The notes: generated from the letters alone by a model not told the origin. A DNA stretch of 64,000 nt from Knoxdaviesia capensis (GCA_001510575.1 LNGK01000007.1:620001-684000); one strand, 5' to 3'; positions 35,602 through 48,984 are shown, numbered from the stretch's first letter. Numbers and translations are program-made.

Positions 35602-36168
35602 CTGAAGATACTGTCTGAATTCTCAGTTACAGGATGCAAGAAAAATAATTCAAGTTACAAACCAACAGCAATACAATAGCACAGTCAATGAAATATTGTC
35701 CTTTTTTTCAGAAGGCTGCTCAACTAGGAGAGGAAGAGATGCAGATCAGCCCGTCTCAAATGATATCCATGAGCAATAAAAACTTATATATAATTGCACC
35801 CATCCATAAAATCCCCTTTTTTATGAAATCAACAAAAAGTGACCCATGGGTAGATCCGTCCTAGATACATGATATACTTGCATGAAATCTGCGAAGGCCC
35901 AACCTCTCCTCCCAGGTACTCAAACGATCCGTCAAGGTATCATCAATAACAAAACAGAATTGCGTATTCAACTTCCCAAAAGTAAATCCCCCACCCTCAT
36001 CGACCGACCGGGAAAATAACAGAAAAAATGATGTAGGTGCAAGTGTTATACAAGCCGGGAAAAAAAGAAAACAAGAAGATCAAGTGCCAACAATATCCCA
36101 AACCAAGGAGAAAGAAGTGAAGGAACGGGAAGGAAAAGGGGGGAACAGGTCCAGAGCTAAACCAGGGC
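35602..36168. other. Convergent 3' intergenic region
   Basis: 567 bases between the glutaredoxin gene and the Zn2Cys6 factor gene, containing both 3' UTRs. No gene seen. Confidence 0.6.
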
Positions 36169-39100
36169 TCAATGCATGGACGTATCCCAAGACGTAATAT
36201 CCATGGCATCCATCGGCCCAATGTTCATGAGAGACCGGAGCACGCCCTCATTTACCGACTGCATTGACTCGGAATGGGACATGCTAGGCCACACCGGGTA
36301 CTCGGCTGCGGGAACCTGATCCACGCCGTACCGAGCCGGCGGCGCCAAGTTTGCCGCGGGCATGGCAAAGGAGTTGGGGTCGGCATAGTAGCCGCCGGCC
36401 TGCACGGAGGGATCGATCCCACTTTGCGGCGAGGGGTCTGGATGCGCCGAGGCCGGGCTGGCTTCGAATGATCGTTGTGCTGATCCGGCCATGGCTGGTC
36501 CGGGGACGGCTCCGTGCGATCTAGGATCCGACGTGGTGCTCGAGTTCGGTGTCGGCCGGTTGGACTGGCTGTCAGCCGACATTGAGAGATCGTTGGTATC
36601 ACCACCACTTTCGCTCTGCACAAATGTTGGGATCGTGACGTTCTCGTTTAAGGATGTCATGACGATGCCTTGCAACGGAACATTAGACCCTGCTCCTTCT
36701 TGAGCAGCCATCCGTGATTCATGGTTTATCCACTGTTGAGCATTGTAGCCTCCATTGCTTGACCCATTCGGCGTGGTTGTTTCGATATCGGGATCAACAA
36801 TATCTGGTGCCCTCGCAGCGTTGCCATCATCTTCTGGGACACGAATGAAATGGCATTCATTCTTATAGGCCATGATGCCGTTTCCATCATTGCTGTCGCA
36901 ATTCCTGACAGCCGTGCTCGATTGAACAGAGAACATGGGAACCGGCTAATTGAGAGAGGGAAGACACGCGTTAGCCTTCACGTGAATATCTTGGAGATAA
37001 ACAAATGACGTATCGGTTGGCAACTTACAACTTCTTCGTTTCGAGGGAAAACATTTTTCAATTTCGGAATTCTGATAACCAGCGCTTCCAGATCAACGTC
37101 CAGCTGAACAAGGAAAGACTCCGTCAGAGGATTCTTTCGCTTCAAGGCGTTCATGGCTGAAAGAAGGAACCGAAGAGCATCAGTGGTCTGGCTGTCCTCG
37201 GGACGGCTCTTGAGGTACTGCACCAAGACACGGGCAGCCACATAGAGACAGAAGGCAATGAATGGATTCATCTGGGGAGAGAGGTTAGCTTAACATTGAA
37301 CAGTGCTCGCGCTAAAAAAACATAAAAAAATTGGTTGCCGGCATGTATGTGATAGACTTACAGCCGCAAGGTCAAGATGAGAAACTAATCTCATAATGCT
37401 TGTGATCTCGTTTGCAGCGGTGATACATCGAATCTTGCTCTCGGTGCTCACCGACGCCGGCAGGTTATTCTTATCGGCCTTGAAGATGGCCGCTTGATGC
37501 AAGCAAATAGTCGATGTATGTATACTCATGTTGGTAAACACAATGTTCGCATTAGTGATCCCGGCGGGGAGCTTGAGATGGTTTGGTAGGCACAAGGCCG
37601 TGTTGAGGAGAATGTTGTCAAGTTGGCGGTGACGCTTCCAGAACTCGCCATTCAAGTCGTGGTCTCGCTCGTCGGTATCCGGGCGATGCAGATGAATCAG
37701 GTTCCGGCCGAAGAGACAGGCCATGAGAATGATCCCTCCAAAGGAGGATAGTTTGGCGGCTCCGGCCGGAGTCATCGAATCCTTCAATGTCTGAGTTTGT
37801 TCGGGTCTGCTCATATTGAATGCTTCATCTGAGGCCGGGAGTGTTGTAGTGATATCGCGTTCGTCGATGGTCATCGGCCAACCGGTTCCGATGCTGCCGT
37901 ATCGGTCCATGCAAAATGCCATCCAGAAGGTCCGGCGGCGTTCTTCCCTTTCTGTCCAGTCGCGAGCGGGTGGCAAGCATTGCTTCACATCTAGACCGGA
38001 GCAATCGACGCGGTTCAATCCAAGCCTGTTTCACATTGTGTAACCGTTAATGACTGCCCAAAGCCGCCAGGCAAACCCATCCTAGCAATATTGTAAACAA
38101 AGGGGGGGGGTTAGGCACTTACATTTGCGAGAGGCGGACAGAAGCTCCGGCACTCATCCATCCTCGCGGGAAGTACATCATCTTGAACTCATACGAGGCG
38201 AGAAGAATATGTGTTTGCGCGTGGGCAGTTGAAATGACATGCTCGCCATAGCCTTTCAAATAATCGGCCTCGATGTACTTCCGAGACCGTTGATAAAAGA
38301 GGTCTTTCAGGTCGCTGAACTTATCAGCCACAGAGCTGGCAAGAGTCCACATAGCATAGCGTAGTGCCACAGGAGGCCGTTGATTTGGTGCCCTGTACAA
38401 TGTCAATTAGCTAGACAGTCCAATAGCAATTTAGGATAACAAGACGGTGTGCCACATGAGTGAGATTCAATTCAGCTGGTTAGCAGAATGACGTCTGAGC
38501 ATCTGACAGAACATACAAATTCATAGCAGCCAAGTATCGGTACTTGTGAATCATGGGAAGAGAAGGATGAACTTTCTCGAAATATATTTGATGGCTGCAA
38601 AAGAGGACACACGTTAGTTCGGATTGATCGTTCGAAGCGGTATTGAAGAAACAATGGCACTCAAATATGCTGAAGGTTGCACACACAGTTCGTCAATGGT
38701 TCCTTGGTCGGGCAACGGCTCTTCCAAGCCGAGCCCTATCATTTCCCAGGAAATGCTGCTCTGCGCATTGCCATTCCCAGGCATGGGGACAGACGAGGAG
38801 CCGTTGTAAGGAAACTCGTCCCCTGGTGTAGTCTGAGGAGAATCTTTGTTGATGCGCCATCTTTCGCTGTCTCGGTCGTTCGGAGTCGTCGAGTTGTTGA
38901 AGCTTGTAGAGGAGTTGTTTCGGCTTGCCGTAGGTGCTGCATCGGTGGACGAGGACGAAGTCTTTGCATTGTCTGAGGCGGGCTGGCCAGGCTCGTGGGT
39001 TTTGAGCAAAGTCTCAACCTGTTCTGTACCGTACGGAAGAATATCACACCGGAGTTAGTTACTGACGATCACCGGCAGTCTGCCACACTAACCCCCCCCC

Positions 39101-39488
39101 AAATCTCTCCATGCCCACGCACGTCTTTATCTTCATCCTCACTAGCAAAGACAAACCTGGCAGGAATTCCTACAGATGAATGGCTGAGTTGAAACTTACT
39201 AAGTCGCTCTTCTAAAGCTTTGACATATCCACGCTTTGGGCCACTCTTCCTCCGCACTTCATCGTAGGCACACGAATGACCGAGGCGGGAACAGGTACTG
39301 CAACTGGGCTTGATTCCGTCACACTTAAGCTTTCGTTTCCGACATATCATACACGCAAGGCGCTTGGGTTTTGGCACGGCGGCGTTTGATCCTGAGGTTG
39401 AATCTCGCGGCTCGTCCGGGCTCGGCAGACGGTTATCGAGAAGTGGGCTGCCGTCAGGATCGGCCATGGGGGATGTTGAGCCCGACAT
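36169..39488 (-). CDS. Zn2Cys6 transcription factor with fungal-specific regulatory domain
   Basis: Nuclear DNA-binding regulator. Exons on the minus strand are 39488-39200, 39023-38687, 38594-38517, 38392-38123, 38025-37362, 37271-37029 and 36945-36169; 885 residues. The binuclear zinc cluster near residues 45-75 is C-x2-C-x6-C-x6-C-x2-C-x6-C (starts CMICRKRKLKC). It is followed by the linker RRKSGPKRGYVKALEERL and, across intron 1, KQVETLLKTH, a short dimerisation coil. The fungal_trans domain spans about residues 200-500 (VHPSLPMIHKYRYL, FKMMYFPRGWMSAGASVRL, EERRRTFWMAFCMDRY). The last ~280 residues are Ser/Pro/Asn-rich, likely activation sequence. The linker and core recall the RosA/NosA-type developmental regulators, but I would not give that name without an alignment. 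The leader is long. Target genes cannot be read from context. Confidence 0.9.
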
Positions 39489-41651
39489 GGAACGATCGGG
39501 CGTGGCTGAGTAAAATACAGATAGATAAGAGGTTCGACTGGGAGCTAGAAGTCTGGGCTGCTGAGATCTGAGATCGGCTGGCAGTGGAAACCCGCCAATG
39601 GATTCAATGGAGAATTGGGGTTGAATGGGGTTTGATTATGGCGACAGATAATTCGAATCACGGAAAGCCTCCCTGGAAATATGAGGAAAAAAAGGAGAAA
39701 TTTACAAGAAAAGAAAAAAATAACTAAGGGGGCGAAAAAAGGAGGAACAAGGCACAAAACGGAGATAATCGCGACTGCGTGTAGGAGAAATTATGGTGGT
39801 GGGGTAGTTGAAAGAGACTGCTTCACAAATGGCGAGCTATGAATTTCCTGCCAATATACTCGTGGCAAGCAATGTAAGAGACAATTTGTAGTGAATTGAT
39901 GAGACGTGTTGGTGGGAATCCTTTTGGGAGATGTCACGATAATGATGATGGCGATGATGTCGCGAAGAAAACTGGCGGAGCACGGCTTGGTGAAGAATGA
40001 CGGGCCCAAGGAAGTAAGGGTTATTACTCAGATACGAGGGAATGAGGGCGACTTATGCAGCGTGAAATATAAAAACTGGGGAGGAGGAGATATGGACAAA
40101 ACGAAGGAGGGAAATAAGAGAGAACGAAGATAAGAACAACCTGGCTTCTGGACCACAACAAGGAAAAGAAAGAAAAAATCAGATGAGGGTGGTATCTTCC
40201 TTGGTCCCAAGAGAGAGAGGGGGGCGGATTTGGGAGAGAAGGATACGGATTGAGAATGCAACTCCGCGACCAACAAGTCACAACCACTATTCTGAGAAGC
40301 AGTTCTTTTGTATTGGGGACCGTGCATACATACTATGTATAGTAAACATTAATTACAGTACTAGATTCCAGGCTGCCGCACTCCCCTGGCTTCTTCTGAT
40401 TGGAGATCCAGGGAAGAAACCGATGGCCAGATTTGTGGTAGAAATATTCGAACCAAGGAAAGGATCCCCCAATAAAGTTGCCTTGTACTACAGTACTGTA
40501 TAGGGATCCTAACGGGCTTGACGGACCCATGATTTTTTAGACTGGGGGAGGGATCTGGGGTGACCTTAAACTTTTCTATTTTATTGCTCCATATCAAACT
40601 ATAAGAATTGAGTTGATATACCTCACCTGTATCAGTATGCACTCGGATGTTCAGAGTACTCGATCATCGGACTCATATCATCTAGAGTTGTCGGAAATAA
40701 ATCTATACGTACATTCTTATGTGCATACTAGTATCCTCGATCGTCAATACTACTGCAGAACGACAGACCGCTTGAAAGATGATGCGCCTGGGAAACGGCC
40801 CGTATACCGGTACACAGTGCTAGACCGCATCTGAATAGCCACCGGAACCTTGCCACGATGCCGTCGATTGACATTAAAAGACATTATTAATACAGGCCTC
40901 GAGGGTTGGGATCCCGGTCAAACACTGTGTACAATCCATTGCAGTTGCACGCCCAAAGAACGGTAATTTTTCTCAGTCTTTTTTTTTGGGCTGGCTAGAT
41001 CGCCTATTTCTCCACTGGGGGAGAGAGAGAGGCTGATCTGTTTACCCGTAAAACTGGAAATATTATATTGTGTGATATAATATCAGTGATGCCGCAAGAT
41101 TAATGCTGGCGGTTGGGTTTTGTGACTTTGTGTAACTTGCGTTCAGCGCACTTTTCCATACGAGCTGGTTGGTGTTTGTGATTCGACCAGATCATTCCAA
41201 GATCAGATGAGAGACTGCAGCGACGTACGGCACATGTGGGAAGAATGTGTCCGGCACCTTTTTCAGTCTCCTTTTCTCTGGGTCATCCCCCTTTGACGGC
41301 ATTTAGCACAGCCACACAACAACACACGACAGCTGGCGCCAGATAGAGGGACGGAATAAGGGGAAAAGGAATTAAACAGTATGTATGTCCTTGTCCGCGT
41401 CAGAATTGTGCCATGAAAGGCTGCCCTGAGGTTCACTTTAAGGGTTGGTTCTTTGGTTGGTATAAAAAAAACAGAGGCCCGAAACGCTCGCCTTGCACCG
41501 TCCATTCCCTCCAAAGACTACGGGTTGAACCCTAATAGAAACATAACCCTAATATGAACACCCACCAGAAACTCGGAGGCTTGAAATCTCGAGTGCCACC
41601 TGGTGGCTGCCATTTAAGAGGCTCAATCTGTAGGTAACGAGAAGGGAACCT
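39489..41651. other. 2.2-kb intergenic region upstream of the Zn2Cys6 gene and downstream of THO3
   Basis: The part next to 39489 is A/G-rich on the plus strand, meaning a T/C-rich leader for the minus-strand factor gene with many short upstream frames. Two AACCCTAA words lie at 41528-41535 and 41545-41552, near the THO3 3' end. TACTGTA/GTAC words recur near 40494. No gene is seen. Confidence 0.55.
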
Positions 41652-43094
41652 CTACTTTCTATCCAGCCCATCAACTGCCGCTATCCGCAGAACCCCGAGA
41701 TCCGTGTACGCCAGGGAATACCGAGTTGGTGCCCAGGCGACGATGGGGCATGATCCTGCCGTTTTGAATGTGTGAACATGCTCCGAGGACTCGGTATGGT
41801 ACACATCCAGCCCAGCACCTGCAAATATAAGAATGTTAGACGGGCTTCGTTCAATGTATGTGGTGATGGACAGACATGTGCAAACAGCCAAGTCTGATGC
41901 CACACAAGCTGGGTCCCGGTTACTTACCTTCATCAGTTCCAGCAACTAGGTAGCTTCCATCGAAAGTAAAGCCTGGAGAGATTGTAATGAGTTAGTAGCT
42001 GTTACTTGAAGAGATCCTGGGAATGTGTGGCGGGGAAGAGAACGCACTCAAGCTTTTGACCGGGCCAGACATATGCGATAGAGTCTTTTGGCAGATCCAA
42101 TCAGTCGTGTCCCACAGGCTGACGATTGAGTCTGATCCTCCTGTAGCCAGATATCTCCCCGTTGGCTGAAGCTCGGCCACGAGACAGGCTGATGTGTGGC
42201 CATGAAGCATGAACTCGGAGTCATCATAATCGTACTTCAAAATGGGCTCGAGGTCTGGGTATGAGAGGAGGCGAATTTTCCCCTGCACCGTTGTCGCAAA
42301 CACCTTTGAGCCACTCCAGCAAAACGCAATCTGGTTCGTTTGCATCGTTTGCTGGTGTGAAGAGACGGGCGTTGTTTGGCGCGGATCGAGAATGTAAAGA
42401 GTATCAGCCTGTAAAGGGTGCTTGGTTAGCTATGCGTGATATGGTGGGAGAGGCTTGATGCAATCTCCAACCCTTCAAGCTATGATGCTCCCTTACCTTG
42501 TTGCCAACAATCAGTGATTTTCCATCCGGCGCCCAGGCAAGAGTAAAGGCATCACCGAGGCCCCGGACTTCATTGACGCGGTTTTTGGTTCTGACATCCC
42601 AGAACTTCGCGACACCATCCGTGCTGATGCTACACAACTCAGAATCCCTCGTTGGGTTGAAAGCTACCCGTTCGATCGAGCTTGCGTGCCCTTTCAACTC
42701 CGTTGAGAATTTGACGTGAGACTTTTCGGGATTCCCTAGAATTTGGATGTTAGCCTAGCCCCACGACACGCACAACGAAGTTGAGAGCCCCCCCCCAGAA
42801 GAACCTTACAAACGCGTAGAGTCTTATCCGACGACCCAGTCGCAATCAGACTTCCCACTGGATTCCAAGAAATCGAACGAATGGCTCTGTTCCGAGAGTT
42901 GAAGTCAGCGTGGATTCTTGAGTTTTCCCCCTTCATGTACCATATAACTACCCATGAGTTCCACCACCCCTCGAAGCAGAAGTTGAATCTTGATATGCTT
43001 GGACTTTGGCGGCTGAAAGATATTTTGATATATTGTCTTTCGCAATGCTTTGGAATCGAGAGCGAGAGGAAGCTGATGAGGTGGGTGGAGCCAT
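41652..43094 (-). CDS. TEX1: THO complex subunit 3 (Tex1), WD40 protein
   Basis: WD40 propeller subunit of THO/TREX, acting in nuclear mRNA export. Exons on the minus strand are 43094-42952, 42886-42810, 42735-42497, 42408-42048, 41972-41928 and 41818-41652; 343 residues. Propeller blades are visible as IRSISWNPVGSLIATGSSDK, VAFNPTRDSELCSISTDG, FWDVR, LAWAPDGKSLIVGNK, LQPTGRYLATGGSDSIVSLW and SFTFDGSYLVAGTDEG, ending SCPIVAWAPTRYSLAYTDLG. Start codon and intron 1 were chosen so that the Ser-rich N-terminus joins IRSISW in frame; intron 1 has a CTGAC branch site. A downstream ATG in that intron would give a shorter product if it were retained. Divergent from RIC1, 691 bases apart. Confidence 0.9.
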
Positions 43095-43785
43095 TGTTAC
43101 TAGAGCAGGAACATATGATCGGTGTGACTGATGCTGAAAGTTGAGTGGGATTTCCCAAAAAAAATGGAAGCTAGGTATTATCTATTCAAGGACCTTCTGC
43201 TTATAGAAATTCGGAGAGAGATACACGTCAGATATTGGCTAAGTAAAGAAAGCAATGAGTGTGATGTGGTGTAAATTTGACCGCGTTTGGGTTTACACAT
43301 ATACTGCCGTGAATTTTGCGATAACATTAGGGTTTAACCCCTAGATGTATCTATGCGGTCACGGGACAGATCTTGTGACTGCGCGCCCACCCCCCCCCCG
43401 GAGTAAATTGACTGAAACTCAAATTGCACTAAACCGAAATCAGTCAGTGCTCAAGAGCTACCTCTCCTTGTTCCTGAAGAGCTGTAAAAGCCGTTTGAAA
43501 TAGCTCTCTACCATTTTCACAAGTCAATTACTTCGTGAGGATCATGTCTGACCTAGCGACTGGAATTAAAGCTGTAAATCTTCTTCATTTGCCCGCAGTT
43601 TCCTGATACATTGCCTCTACCATATCTTACCCTTCAAGCGATCGACGACGTCCCAAATCCATCTGTTCTTGTCGTCCCCCAATCAACAAACGGATAACCT
43701 ACGCTGGCCAAAGGTGGAAATCGCGTAGTTCTGAGGGCAACCGATATTGAACGCCTCCCCGAACTTTCCTGCCGATTAAAATACA
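43095..43785. promoter_or_regulatory. Shared divergent promoter (THO3 / RIC1)
   Basis: 691 bases between the two start codons. It includes TTAGGGTTTAACCC at 43327-43340, a telobox joined to a partial inverted copy, and a C-run at 43388-43399. No coding potential. Confidence 0.55.
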
Positions 43786-46700
43786 ATGTATTGGCCGGTG
43801 GGTAGTGCTCAAGTATATACGTCCAGCACCAAAGTTGCCCAGGTCTCACAAAACACGATCGCCGACTATGCCCTCCGATCCCCAATCCATCGCGGACTGA
43901 GCGACCAGCGGTCCCCCCTCTTAGGGGTTGATGAGCCAGGCGGCCTACCAACGCCGATCACACCAATAACACCGGCAACGCCAGCCGTTCGGTCGGTCGA
44001 ACATGACGAGAATGAATCCGGCTTTGCAATGGACCCGCCCAGCACGGTCCTGCGCCCGAATGAGCCCATCTTGTCTCTGAAGAGCTCACGGAGCGGATAC
44101 ATCTTTGCCACATTAACAGCCAGTGCCTTGACAGTATGGCAAACGAAGGTATAGCCCTGGTTCTCTATTCTGCATAAACTATTGCTATATTTCGAGCGTA
44201 ACCTAATTGAACATTCTTCTTGAACTCCAGCCCACCGTCGTCATCGCCATGGTCGCAAGGTCAGCTGCGTCGCTAGAAGCTTATGGCGAGAACATCGATC
44301 TCCTTATTCGACCAGATTCTGCAATATTTGTTGTTCGGACAAGTCTCGGCTACCTCATTACCTACTCCATGGCGGCCGACCCGGAATCTCATGTCTACAA
44401 CACCCATTTCCCGAGCTACAACAACGTTCAACGCCGACGACAAGCCCACGGAGGCGGTACCAGAGGTCTCGCACCTGATAGCTTTTTCTGGGGACCCGGA
44501 GAAGGTGGCAGCGTTAAGGATGTCAGCCTGAGATTCCGCATGGTTATAAAGGTCGACGCGGGCATTGAGAGTGTTTTGGCACTGGATGACGAGCTTGTTG
44601 TCGCAACCAGAAAGCCGGCCGCCATACAATGTATTCGGTGGTCCCCAGACTCAACCGGAAAGCAGACTCGAACGGAGCTGGTGAGCCGCATGGGCTGGGT
44701 GGAAAAAAAAGTAACCGTCAAAGAGATGACCCACGACCGACCGATGAACCTGTCAACCTGGATTACAAGCGATGGCCGTGCCTATGCTGTTCAACGTCTA
44801 CCCCCTCCCGAAGAGGGAGCTGATTCGTCTAGCCCTGAAGCTAAGAAGCTCTTCAAGGGGTATTGCTTTCATGTTCCCGAGGGAGACAACGACCGCGCCC
44901 TCCATGCCATTGTGAACGCTCGCTTTTCGCTCATTGCAGTCGGCTGTGCTGATGGAGTTATTCGAGTGTACTCGGCAAAGGATTACTCGGGAAATGTCTT
45001 GTTGTCCCACTGCCACAACTCACCAGGTTCTTCGTCACTGACAGGCCACATAACATGCTTGGCGTACTCTCCTGATGGATACTCCTTGTTTGCTGGGTAT
45101 TCTCAAGGCTGGGGCATTTGGAGTGTGTACGGCCGAACTGGCACACACAGCTTTTCTGGAGACCGAACCCAAGCTACACCAGAAGATGATGATTGGCTCA
45201 ATGGTGTCGACGAGGTGACCTGGCTTGGAGGATCGGCGGAAATACTTCTTTCCAATAAACGATCGTCTTCAGTCTGGTGTTTGGAGATGGCGAGAAGTGC
45301 TGTTGTTGGATGCTATACGTCGTCGAATGTGTTCCGAACCGCTCTCCAAACGCCAACCACAGTAGCGATTTATAGGGGCTATGATCTGCCAGATCTAGCT
45401 ACCATCTCTACAGAGTCTCACATGTGGCACACGGCCAATATTCCCGCGACATATCTTGTTAACCAATGGCCGATACGAACCACTGTGATATCAACAGATG
45501 GTCGATATCTTGCCGTCGCCGGCCGACGTGGCCTGGCGCACTATAGCATTCACAGTGGACGCTGGAAGACCTTTGATAATCTGGCCACTGAAAACTCGTT
45601 TCAGATCAGAGGAGGCATGTGCTGGTACCAACATATTTTGGTTGCCGCAGTTGAAGCAAATCGATCGCACGAGCTGCGGTTATATTCGAGAGAAGCCTCT
45701 CTCGACGAAAATAATGTCTTGTTTGTGCAAAACATGCCCTCTCCGATTGTACTGATCACGTCTCCCGACGAAGACTCGCTTCTCGTGTACACCTACGATA
45801 ATGTCTTATCACATTTCATATTTGTACCGGTGTCTGGCTTAGTGCGATTGGTCCAGGTTGGACAGATTGCATTCCACGGCATTATGCGATCACCAGCACG
45901 AGTTCGCGGGCTGAGTTGGATTCTCCCCGACAGTCAGTTGAGCGATGGCGACCCTTCACAGGATGTTGCGGTGGCGACGGTGATATTCCTTGTCGATGGC
46001 AAGCTCGTGGCACTGAAGCCGTCAGTTAGCCAAGACGGGCACCACAAATACGACATGAAGGTCATCGCGCAAAACGTGGAGTTCCATGCCTATCTCCGCG
46101 ACGAGCCGTTTTCTAGCGCAGCGTCACTTGGGTTCGATCAAGGAACGGCGAACCTGTGGAACTCGCTGTGGGTGTACGATGGCACGGGAATGAAGATCTG
46201 GACGGACTTTGATGAAGTGCTGCAGGCAGTCTCGGGCGAGGCGGCGAAGGAGATCCCAGCAACTGTTCATACGCCTCTGGATTTCTACCCTCTGTCTATC
46301 ATTCTGGAAAAGTCGCTGATTTTGGGAGTTGAATCAGAGCTGATCCAGCGGCGTGATGTGAGCTTCTCGTTCTTCCGGTCTTCCATAAGGGTACGTATCT
46401 CGACTGCTTCCAAGCTCGCCTCGGCTTCGTGTGGGAGAGGCCACAAATAGTCAATGCGATGATAACTAACGGCCAAAATACTGTTCTCGTTTATAGACAC
46501 ACCTTGTACTACCAGATATCCTCCGATTCTACCTGTCTCAGAACAGGACGAGTGAAGCCTTGCAATTGTCCAGACACTGTGAGGGACTGGAGTATTTCTC
46601 TCACGCTCTGGAAATTCTCCTCCATCATGTTTTGGACGATGAGGTGGATTCCTCGCCCAAACCTGAAGATGCACTTCTTCCCCGTGTACTCTCGCTGCTG

Positions 46701-47177
46701 TCTTCGTTTAAGGAGTATCTGGACATTGTGCTTCAATGTACCAGAAAGACGGAAGTTCGGCAGTGGAAGACGCTATTCTCGTACTTGCCCCCCATACAAG
46801 AGTTGTTTGAAGAATCTCTTCAGCGTGGATCGGTGAAAACGGCGGGCGGCTACCTCATCATTTTGCACACCCTCGATGAGTTGGAGTCGGTCCTGGAGCA
46901 GTCAGTGCGAGTACTGAGCCGTGCCATGAGAGAGGAGGACTGGGAACTGTGCAAAGAGCTTGCGAGGTTTCTTGCGGCGCTAGATGAGTCCGGAGCTACG
47001 TTGCGTGAAGCAATGGAGCTTGCGAACGCTCCCCGCATAATCAACGGGCTGGACTCGGGGATTCTCTCACGGCTAGAGCTTCCAGCTTCTAAGCTGAATG
47101 GTAGCGACAGATCGAGAAGATCCAGGTCGAGTGAGGGATCTCCTAGTGACGATGGGTCAAGTCTTGGGTCTATGTGA
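43786..47177 (+). CDS. RIC1: RIC1-family Rab guanine nucleotide exchange factor subunit
   Basis: Ric1 pairs with Rgp1 to activate the Golgi GTPase Ypt6/Rab6, serving endosome-to-Golgi recycling. Exons are 43786-44148, 44231-46390 and 46497-47177; 1067 residues, the normal size. The N-terminal half is a WD40-like propeller region with weak blades (IQCIRWSPDSTGK, LIAVGCADGVIRVYSAKDYS, ITCLAYSPDGYSLFAGYSQG). The C-terminal half holds the RIC1 domain (HTPLDFYPLSIILEKSLILG, LVLPDILRFYLSQNRTSEAL, HALEILLHHVLDDE), a helical solenoid. A Ser/Arg-rich tail ends the protein. Residues 40-80 form a Pro/Thr-rich insert. Both introns preserve frame (phase 0). Assignment firm from the C-terminal domain. Confidence 0.93.
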
Positions 47178-47877
47178 AGATGGCTAGGCTGACTGACTAC
47201 TTCTGGAACACACTTGTATAACCGCGAATTAACCATAAAAAAGGCATTAACTAGTATATATGGCATATAGCGATGGCGTTTGATGGATTCCAATAGGAAG
47301 CACGAGATATCAATGAAATAAGGGTTGTATAGGCCTGGGTATGCACGTGATGCCATCCATGTGACCACGGTTTTTCCTACTAGGCAGGGTTATCTCATAC
47401 TGGGCGATAAGAGAGGCTAAACCCCACCAAAAATGCAGAAACACCCCCCCAGATGGTTGACAGGCAAACAATCTAGCCAACCTGCAGTTACAGCATCTCC
47501 ACCAAAACCACCTAAACCTACCCAAGAAGCCGGTGCTGCATCCAAGACTGCATTCACATGTGAGTTTCTGAAGCTCTGATTATCGCCGCGAGAGAGAAAT
47601 ATTAACGACAAGCCACAGAATCAAAGCCACCGGATGAGTCTTCAGTCGGCCTCACCGCAGCTCCCGCCATCCTCGACACCCGACGTGACGAAAGACCCGA
47701 ACGCGCATCTACAGAGATTTGCTTGCCATCCTCGGGCCTGTCAACGCTGACCTACATCAATCTCGCGTGATTGCTCCGTTAGCTTCTTCGTTTTTCTTTT
47801 TCGAATCCATTTCTTTCAACCTCTTGGGGACTCGTTGCGAGCACGTACGAGCCTGTTTCGCGCTCGACTGGCCTTTG
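47178..47877. other. Intergenic region between RIC1 and casein kinase II beta
   Basis: 700 bases carrying the RIC1 3' UTR and the promoter/leader of the next gene, with a C-rich stretch near 47440. No gene seen. Confidence 0.6.
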
Positions 47878-48984
47878 ATGGAGCCTTCCATGATGGAAGA
47901 GTACAGCGAGAGTGACAGCGAGTACACAAGCTACTGGCGTGACTGGGTATGTTTAGGGGCGGTTCATCTCGCCGCGGAAGGATTGTTCGGCGTTGGCGTT
48001 CTATTGGACGATTCGCGGATCATCTCCGTCTCTGCCATCCAGACACCTTGATCTTCAAGAAGGATTAGACCCTAGAGATATATTCTCTCCCTTACCCCCC
48101 TTTTCATTTTTAAACAAGCGCTAATATACAATATATCAACGTTGATTGCAGTTTATCTCTTGCCGCGGAAACGAATACTTTTGCGAGATTGACGAGGACT
48201 ACCTGACGGACCGATTCAACCTCACTGGCCTTAACACTGAAGTTCAGTACTACCAGTATGCCCTGGATCTGATCACGGACGTTTTCGACATAGATTGCGA
48301 TGATGACATGCGTGATCTGATTGAGAAATCGGCGCGGCACATGTATGGACTGGTCCATGCACGATACATAGTGTCGACACGAGGACTGGCGAAGATGGTA
48401 CGTTGGGCTTTTCGGCGCATGATGGTGAGGCAGTCAGCGGTGTGATGATGGCTAACCTACGATTGATGATGGGTGGGTAACAACAGCTCGACAAGTATCG
48501 GAAGGCAGAATTTGGGAAATGCCCGCGAGTGATGTGCAACTCGCAGCCGCTCCTACCGATGGGCCTTACCGATGTCCCCAACTCGAAGGCTGTCAAGCTG
48601 TATTGCGCGCGGTGCGAGGATGTGTACAACCCCAAGTCGTCTAGGCACGCGGGTATCGACGGCGCTTACTTTGGCACGTCGTTCCACAACATCTTTTTCC
48701 AGGTGTACCCGGCATTTGTGCCAGTGAAGACGGCAACGCGGTATGTTCCGCGTGTGTACGGCTTCAAAATGCACGCTTCGGCGGCGCTGATCCGGTGGCA
48801 GAACATCGAGCGTGAGCAGATGCTTAAGCGGCTGCGCCTGCTCAACGTCGAGCCTGGCTTCGAAGACGAGAATGCGGCCACCATTGCCGCTGCGGAAGGG
48901 AGCAAGCGGGCGGGGACAGCCACAACAGCCGATGATGAGGATACGCCGAGATACACCGGTGAAACAATGGCTATCGAGGGTTGA
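47878..48984 (+). CDS. CKB1: Casein kinase II regulatory (beta) subunit
   Basis: Beta subunit that dimerises and docks catalytic CK2 subunits and substrates. Exons are 47878-47946, 48152-48397 and 48487-48984; 270 residues. Exon 1 gives an acidic Ser-rich start (EEYSESDSEYTSYWRDW, typical CK2 autophosphorylation context). Exon 2 holds the signature RGNEYFCEIDEDYLTDRFNL and LTGLNTEVQYYQYALDLI. Exon 3 carries the zinc-binding Cys pairs (CPRVMC and YCARCEDVY) and the dimer region GAYFGTSFHNIFFQVYP, then an Ala/Thr-rich tail. The FISCRGNEY spelling places an extra Cys before the signature. A second ATG four codons downstream could also be the start. Family certain. Confidence 0.95.
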
